This document shows, piece after piece, positions 5,247 through 8,834 of a DNA stretch of 8,834 bases (the first letter of the stretch is position 1; every line of letters begins with the position of its first letter). Below the pieces are notes generated by a model that searched no databases, had not been told where the DNA came from, and saw only the letters and a program-made list of their open reading frames with translations. This stretch comes from an uncultured Oscillospiraceae bacterium (GTDB lineage: Bacteria; Bacillota; Clostridia; Oscillospirales; Oscillospiraceae), in contig CATZYY010000095.1 in the NCBI GenBank assembly GCA_958426425.1, positions 1 to 8,834 of the forward strand, given 5' to 3'. The position numbers were made by a program, and so were the translations under genes.

Positions 5247-5285
5247 ACGCCCGAGAACGGAGAAAACCGTCCTCGGGCGTTTTTT
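5247..5285 (+). terminator. Intrinsic terminator after the FMN-binding protein gene
   Basis: ACGCCCGAG (5247-5255) pairs with CTCGGGCGT (5272-5280). An inner ACGG/CCGT stem is stacked on it, and six Ts follow. It starts 11 bases after the stop codon. The opposite strand has only four Ts, so any role for the converging cotransporter gene would be weak. Confidence 0.92.
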
Positions 5286-5464
5286 GTTTGATGATGCTTT
5301 TTTGGGTGCGGAAAACCGGCGTAGGCAGGAGACGTGTTCCCCCGTGGACTCCGGCACGCTGAGGTAAAAAAGACATTCCGTCAGATAGGATCGGAAAAAG
5401 ATCCAGAGCTAGTCCGCTTGCACGCCGTTTGAGGCAATGTATTTGGATGCTTGTCCCCCGCAGG

Positions 5465-7216
5465 TCAGGATTCCTCCGGCAGGCGGTATTTCTTCAGGTC
5501 CCGACGCAGCTCCGCGTCAAAGGAACTGCCGGTTTTCACGGTGTGGAGATAGGTGTGGCTGTCCAGACCGCCGCCCTGTTCCTGGATTACCGACACGGCA
5601 ATGTTGGAGCAGTGGTCGGAAACGCGCTCAAAGTTGGTCAGCAGGTCGTTGAGCACAAAGCCCAGCTGAATGGTGCAGTGGCCGGACTGGAGGCGTCGGA
5701 TATGCCGGTCCCGAATGGACTCGATCAGATGGTCAATGGCTTCCTCCAGAGGCTCCACCTCCCCGGCGGCGGCAGAATCATCTGCCTGGAAACAGTGGAC
5801 AGCGCATTCCAGAATATCCTGCAGGGCCTCAATTACCACGCTCAGCTCCTCTTCGGCATCGCCGGAGAAGGACAGGTCTTTGTCGTGGAGCTCCCGGGCG
5901 GAATCCTGGATGTTCAGGGCATGATCGCCGATGCGCTCAAAATCGCCCACGGCATGGAGCAGCCGGGAGACGGTGCGGATGTCGTCCATGGACACGCCAT
6001 GCTGGGAGACCTCCACCAGGTAATTGCTGATCCGGTCCTCATAGATATCCAGCTTGTCCTCATTTTGAAGAATCTGCGCCTCCCGCTCTTCGCTCCAGCC
6101 GGATAGCTGCTCCAGAGCCAGCAGCAGGGTTTCGTGAGCCAGCTGTCCCATGCGGTTGGTCATGGTGACACTCTCACTGATGGCCACACCAGGGGTTCGC
6201 AGCAGCAGGGGATCCAGGAAGGCAAACTGCTCGCCGGCATTCTCACTGCGCACCACTCTCCGCGCCAGCTGTTCCAGCTGGCGGGAGAAGGGCAGCAGAA
6301 TGATTGTGGTGAACACGTTGAACACCGTGTGGCAGAAGGCAATGCCCACAGCGCCCACAGCGGCGTCCATAAAAGCGAAATCCAGCAACAGATTACCGCC
6401 GTAAAACAGAATCAGGCAGATCACCGTGCCGATGATGTTGAAGGAGATATGGATGATAGCCACCCGGCGGGCGTTGCGGTTGACGCCAATGGAGCTCAGC
6501 AGAGCGGTGACACAGGTGCCGATGTTCTGACCCATGATAATGGGAATGGCCATGCCGTATGTAATGGAGCCGGTCAGGGCCAGGGCCTGCAAAATACCCA
6601 CGGAGGCGGCGGAGGACTGAATAATGCCGGTAAAGATGGAGCCCACAGCCACACCCAGAATGGGATTGTTGAAGGCGGTCAGCAGGCTGGAGAATTCCGG
6701 CATATCCGCCAGGGGGCTGACGGACTGCTTCATCAGCTCCATGCCGTACATCAAAATGGAAAAGCCCACCAAAATGCGGCCAATGTCCCGGCGGCGCTGT
6801 TTTTTGGAGCCCATGATGAGAATGATGCCTATCAGAGCCAGCACAGGGGAGAAATTCTCCGGTTTTAGCAGGTTCACAAAGACGTTTTCACTCTCGATGC
6901 CGGTCAGCGCTAAAATCCATGCGGTGAGCGTGGTGCCGATGTTGGAGCCCATGATGACCCCGATGGTCTGCCCCAGCTCCATGACGCCGGAGTTCACCAG
7001 GCCCACCAGCATCACCGTCATGGCCGAGGAGGACTGAATGGCGATGGTGATGCCCGCGCCCAGCAGCAGGCTTTTAAAAGGATTTGAGGTCATGCGCTTG
7101 AGCATCCGCTCCAGCTTGCCGCCGGCCATCTTCTCCAGGCTCTTGGACATGGTGGTCATGCCGTAGAGGAAAAAGGCCAGGCCGCCGCAGAGAGTAAAGA
7201 GGGAAAAAATGTCCAT
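5465..7216 (-). CDS. Na/Pi cotransporter-family protein with C-terminal PhoU domain
   Basis: 583 residues. The membrane half has the duplicated Na+/phosphate cotransporter (NptA/YjbB type) signature: IQSSSAMTV with QSSSA at 61-65, and the second copy IQSSAASVG at about 199-207. Several hydrophobic helices span about residues 3-310, including GGLAFFLYGM near the start and IGVIMGSNIGTTLTAW. From about 350 to 560 it is soluble and PhoU-like, with repeated helices: LLHAVGDFERIGDHALNI and LTNFERVSDHCSNIAV are the two PhoU E-R-(I/V)-(G/S)-D-H metal motifs. It probably moves phosphate (uptake or efflux) with sodium, gated by its PhoU part. ATG 7216 was chosen because GAGAGGA is 8 bases upstream; ATG 7267 has no binding site. 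It is a single-gene unit with promoter at 7288-7316. Confidence 0.93.
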   Translation of the reverse strand: MDIFSLFTLCGGLAFFLYGMTTMSKSLEKMAGGKLERMLKRMTSNPFKSLLLGAGITIAIQSSSAMTVMLVGLVNSGVMELGQTIGVIMGSNIGTTLTAWILALTGIESENVFVNLLKPENFSPVLALIGIILIMGSKKQRRRDIGRILVGFSILMYGMELMKQSVSPLADMPEFSSLLTAFNNPILGVAVGSIFTGIIQSSAASVGILQALALTGSITYGMAIPIIMGQNIGTCVTALLSSIGVNRNARRVAIIHISFNIIGTVICLILFYGGNLLLDFAFMDAAVGAVGIAFCHTVFNVFTTIILLPFSRQLEQLARRVVRSENAGEQFAFLDPLLLRTPGVAISESVTMTNRMGQLAHETLLLALEQLSGWSEEREAQILQNEDKLDIYEDRISNYLVEVSQHGVSMDDIRTVSRLLHAVGDFERIGDHALNIQDSARELHDKDLSFSGDAEEELSVVIEALQDILECAVHCFQADDSAAAGEVEPLEEAIDHLIESIRDRHIRRLQSGHCTIQLGFVLNDLLTNFERVSDHCSNIAVSVIQEQGGGLDSHTYLHTVKTGSSFDAELRRDLKKYRLPEES

Positions 7217-7287
7217 GTTGTCAATCCTCTCCATTTCCTGTGCCGCTCCCGAAAAGCGGTCATCCATTCTATGTATGGCGCCCTCCC

Positions 7288-7316
7288 ATTATATATGTAA
7301 AAAAACCTGCTGGAAA
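7288..7316 (-). promoter_or_regulatory. Promoter of the Na/Pi cotransporter gene
   Basis: On the minus strand TTTCCA (7311-7316) and a perfect TATAAT (7288-7293) are 17 bases apart, giving a leader of about 65 bases. The rest of the 365-base gap 7217-7581 holds no gene that I can see. It has a GCACAA/TTGTGC inverted repeat (7366-7371 and 7387-7392) of unknown meaning and the hairpin at 7488. Confidence 0.65.
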
Positions 7317-7487
7317 GAGGAAATGAAAAGGTTCTGCAAAATTTGCGAAAAACAATCGGCAGAGCGCACAAGAAATACGCGCTGATTTGTGCAAAAAAGA
7401 GAGTGCTATTAGGCGGAAGCTCTGTGGAGACGATATGGATCTGCCTGTTTCCTGATGGTAACGGAAAACTTCCAACAGAAACGGAAG

Positions 7488-7522
7488 ACGGCGGGTGGAG
7501 TTTTTGCTCCGCCCGCCGTTTT
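7488..7522. terminator. Strong hairpin downstream of the DUF975 gene
   Basis: A 13-bp stem (7488-7500 with 7507-7519, one T-G pair) has a 6-base loop. The DUF975 gene ends at 7582 on the minus strand, so this is its likely terminator, but on that strand the stem is followed by a poor T-run. The better tail (TTTT, 7519-7522) is on the plus strand, where no gene runs into it. Confidence 0.55.
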
Positions 7523-7581
7523 CAAATCCATTCCGTAATGAGAAAGCAATGTAGCTGCCGAGAATTGCCCGTGAATGCAAA

Positions 7582-8436
7582 TCAGTAGCCGCCCAGGTCG
7601 TCAGGACCGCCGGGACGATCGTTGCCGCCGTTCCAGCCATTCCATTCGTCCTGGTCCGGGGTACGGGTTCCCGCGCCTACGCCGGAGGTCCGTTTGGCAA
7701 TGTCGAAATAGCCCAGCTCCACACACTGATAGTGAGGGAGGTAGAATAGCTGCACAGCGATGGCCCACACCCAGGTTCCCACGGAAACGGCCAGGGAGAA
7801 GGCCGCGGCAGACAGCAGCGCCTCCGGATTCGCCATGTAGGTATAGGGGTCCTGAAGGACTAGAAAATAGAGATAGCCAACCTGAATCAGGCTGGGCAGA
7901 GAAGACAGCACGCCCCAACCCAGATAGCTCAGGTCCAGCACAAACAGCTGCCCCTTGTAGCCCATGGTCTGCTGTTTGCTCATTTCCATGGCTTCCAGAA
8001 TACTGAGTTCCGGATCTTCGCATAGATTGTACATAGCAAAGCGGTAGCGGTAGCTGGCCACGATGCCGGGAATCACGAACAGCATGGACCAGAGGACGAT
8101 GAACAGGGTCCGCAGCAGGCTCAGGCCAATCACCTTGCCCACAAAGGAGAACCCGTCAAACAGTGTCACAAATTCCGCCCGCTGTCCCTGGCGGACGGCC
8201 ATGCAGTATAGAGCAAAGCCCGCCTCCAGCACAGAAGTCAGCAGAAAAGCCAGGACGGAGACAAAGGTGCCCACCAGATTGCTGCCCATACCGCCCGACA
8301 GAGAATCCGCCAGATTCATTACCAAGATCAATATCAGGTACAATGCCGTCATGGCTTTGGGGTTTACCTGAGCGGAGCGCAGCAGCTCCCTGGTGTCGGC
8401 CTTCAGCCGCCTACGGTCGATCAGTTGTGGCATCAT
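7582..8436 (-). CDS. DUF975-family integral membrane protein
   Basis: 284 residues. It has the DUF975 layout: a basic N-terminus (IDRRRLKADTRELLR), then hydrophobic segments at about 28-46, 55-80, 100-126, 163-194 and 207-232. The signature YRYRFAMYNLCEDPELSILEAMEMSKQ lies at about 129-155, with MGYKGQLFVLDLSYLGW after it. The family is common in Firmicutes and has no established biochemical role. The tail after residue 252 is rich in Gly, Asn, Asp and Pro with a WNGWNGG repeat and is probably disordered; it varies among such proteins. ATG 8436 has GGAGG (8446-8450) 9 bases upstream; a second ATG follows directly at 8433. It is transcribed alone, away from rnfC, from the promoter at 8488-8516. 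Confidence 0.88.
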   Translation of the reverse strand: MMPQLIDRRRLKADTRELLRSAQVNPKAMTALYLILILVMNLADSLSGGMGSNLVGTFVSVLAFLLTSVLEAGFALYCMAVRQGQRAEFVTLFDGFSFVGKVIGLSLLRTLFIVLWSMLFVIPGIVASYRYRFAMYNLCEDPELSILEAMEMSKQQTMGYKGQLFVLDLSYLGWGVLSSLPSLIQVGYLYFLVLQDPYTYMANPEALLSAAAFSLAVSVGTWVWAIAVQLFYLPHYQCVELGYFDIAKRTSGVGAGTRTPDQDEWNGWNGGNDRPGGPDDLGGY

Positions 8437-8462
8437 GGCCCTGAGCCTCCGTTTCTTGAAGT

Positions 8463-8476
8463 CCCGCCGCGGCGGG
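8463..8476. promoter_or_regulatory. Perfect 14-bp palindrome in the DUF975 leader
   Basis: CCCGCCGCGGCGGG is self-complementary and lies between the promoter (start near 8481) and the ribosome binding site. It is either a dimeric regulator's operator or a tight hairpin near the 5' end of the mRNA. Confidence 0.4.
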
Positions 8477-8487
8477 TGGTGTAGAAC

Positions 8488-8516
8488 AGCATAGCACGCT
8501 TTCCCTGAAAAGACAA
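8488..8516 (-). promoter_or_regulatory. Promoter of the DUF975 gene
   Basis: On the minus strand TTGTCT (8511-8516) and TATGCT (8488-8493) are 17 bases apart, with TGC in front of the -10 box forming an extended -10. Confidence 0.6.
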
Positions 8517-8550
8517 GAGAGGGAACAGGCAGAGGAGGAAGCAGTAAAGA

Positions 8551-8572
8551 ATGTGCGAAAAATGTGCAAAAT
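8551..8572. repeat. Tandem 11-bp repeat between the divergent promoters
   Basis: ATGTGCGAAAA (8551-8561) is followed directly by ATGTGCAAAAT (8562-8572), 9 of 11 identical. The period is about one helical turn. It sits between the DUF975 promoter and the rnfC promoter and could bind a regulator on one DNA face. Confidence 0.4.
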
Positions 8573-8575
8573 CAC

Positions 8576-8599
8576 AAAAAGCCCCAGAAAAAACCGGGG
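8576..8599 (-). terminator. Terminator-like hairpin on the minus strand
   Basis: On the minus strand CCCCGG, a T6 loop and CTGGGG form a 6-bp stem (one G-U pair), then C and TTTTT. It lies upstream of the DUF975 promoter, so it would end transcription entering from the rnfC side and not attenuate DUF975 itself. The stem is short. Confidence 0.3.
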
Positions 8600-8628
8600 A
8601 ATTTCCGAAAAAAACGTCGTTCACAGTC

Positions 8629-8657
8629 TGGACATTTTTTAAACAAGGGTGTAAAAT
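8629..8657 (+). promoter_or_regulatory. Promoter of the rnf operon
   Basis: TGGACA (8629-8634) and TAAAAT (8652-8657) are 17 bases apart. Transcription should start near 8664, giving a leader of about 100 bases before rnfC. Confidence 0.65.
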
Positions 8658-8681
8658 GAAGCGCAGTATGTGGTAGTGCGA

Positions 8682-8735
8682 GCCATGACTTCCGGTCCCT
8701 CCCCACCGGCGATGGGGCTGTGACCGTGTTGTGGC
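8682..8735 (+). promoter_or_regulatory. Long stacked hairpin in the rnfC leader
   Basis: Three collinear stems form one long arm. GCCATGAC (8682-8689) pairs with GTTGTGGC (8728-8735) with two G-U pairs. CGGTC (8693-8697) pairs with GACCG (8722-8726). CCCCA (8701-8705) pairs with TGGGG (8713-8717), leaving the loop CCGGCGA. The internal loops are asymmetric (TTC/T and CCT/CTGT). An alternative CCGGT/ACCGG pairing (8692-8696 with 8705-8709) competes with the upper stems. It ends 8 bases before the first Shine-Dalgarno. This is the look of a small cis-acting RNA, but I cannot match it to a named class. Confidence 0.45.
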
Positions 8736-8753
8736 CGCTATCAAGGAGTAAAA

Positions 8754-8762
8754 ATGAGGTGA
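8754..8762 (+). other. Two-codon mini-ORF (Met-Arg-stop) overlapping the rnfC ribosome binding site
   Basis: AAGGAG (8743-8748), 5 bases, then ATG AGG TGA. The stop and the AGG codon are part of GAGGTGA (8756-8762), the Shine-Dalgarno of rnfC. AAGGAG is 19 bases from the rnfC ATG, too far to serve it directly. A ribosome starting and stopping here would sit on the rnfC start. It may also be a chance ATG, with AAGGAG acting as a standby site. Confidence 0.35.
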
Positions 8763-8767
8763 AGACA

Positions 8768-8834
8768 ATGACACAAGCGTTCTTTGGCGGCGTTCATCCC
8801 CATGATATGAAGGCCGCGACCAATGAGAAGGCCA
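8768..8834 (+). CDS. rnfC: Rnf complex subunit RnfC, 5' end only
   Basis: Only the first 22 codons are inside the window. They read MTQAFFGGVHP, then HDMKAATNEKA. The F-x-GG-(I/V)-HP-x3-K-x2-T-x2-K pattern is the usual start of RnfC (RsxC). RnfC is the peripheral iron-sulfur/NADH-interacting subunit of the membrane complex that couples reduced ferredoxin oxidation by NAD+ to Na+ or H+ export. In clostridia it is normally the first gene of rnfCDGEAB, so the operon should continue to the right. GAGGTGA (8756-8762) is 5 bases upstream of the ATG. The identification rests on the N-terminus alone. Confidence 0.8.
   Translation, partial: MTQAFFGGVHPHDMKAATNEKA

Noticed and set aside
5286..5464. 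Possible gene remnant in the gap before the cotransporter
   Set aside because: A minus-strand frame around 5290-5450 is open apart from a TAG at 5409-5411 and reads somewhat protein-like, but I recognise no family and it has no start signal.
8706..8745. GGCGATGG in the rnfC leader as part of a fluoride riboswitch
   Set aside because: Only the short GGCGATGG string fits. The AAAC-type core and the GAUG/CCUCUAC side of the fluoride aptamer are absent, and the sequence pairs better as a long hairpin.

Overview
The window looks like the chromosome of a gut anaerobe of the Clostridia, most likely Oscillospiraceae (the Flavonifractor/Oscillibacter/Lawsonibacter type). This is inferred from the GC-rich coding sequence with AT-rich promoters, strong AGGAGG-type ribosome binding sites, a DUF975 protein, an Na/Pi-cotransporter with a PhoU tail, and the first codons of a clostridial-type rnfC. 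No rRNA, tRNA, CRISPR array, insertion sequence or phage gene was seen.

Layout. (1) 1-145: a dense array of four hairpins just downstream of recR. (2) 146-2398, minus strand: a compact operon rpe (ribulose-5-phosphate 3-epimerase) - D-cysteine desulfhydrase - recR. It is read from a sigma-A-like promoter at 2619-2647 and has a ~215-nt, strongly foldable leader. (3) 2754-3104, plus: a small exported or membrane-anchored protein of unknown function. (4) 3123-4776, plus: a redox operon with an autoregulated-looking promoter, a cysteine-rich ArsR-family repressor, a short thioredoxin-reductase-like flavoprotein with a damaged NAD(P)H site, thioredoxin, and a strong terminator. (5) 4778-5285, plus: a single-gene unit for a small FMN-binding (pyridoxamine-phosphate-oxidase-like) protein with its own promoter and terminator. 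(6) 5465-7216, minus: an Na/Pi cotransporter-PhoU fusion. (7) 7582-8436, minus: a DUF975 membrane protein. (8) 8437-8834: a divergent control region, then a promoter, a structured leader, a two-codon mini-ORF and the 5' end of rnfC on the plus strand.

How it fits together. The most interesting part is region 4. The reductase keeps the FAD site and the CATC redox centre of thioredoxin reductases, but it is only 275 residues long, its second Rossmann glycine motif reads GYSDSA and the HRR phosphate-binding motif reads DRP. That is the pattern expected of pyridine-nucleotide-independent (ferredoxin- or flavin-linked) thioredoxin reductases, so this operon may couple low-potential ferredoxin to thioredoxin under a thiol-sensing ArsR repressor. 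An Rnf (ferredoxin:NAD+) operon begins about 4 kb downstream. Two leader regions (rpe and rnfC) are candidates for structured regulatory RNAs. All functional statements are from reading the sequence; nothing was searched.
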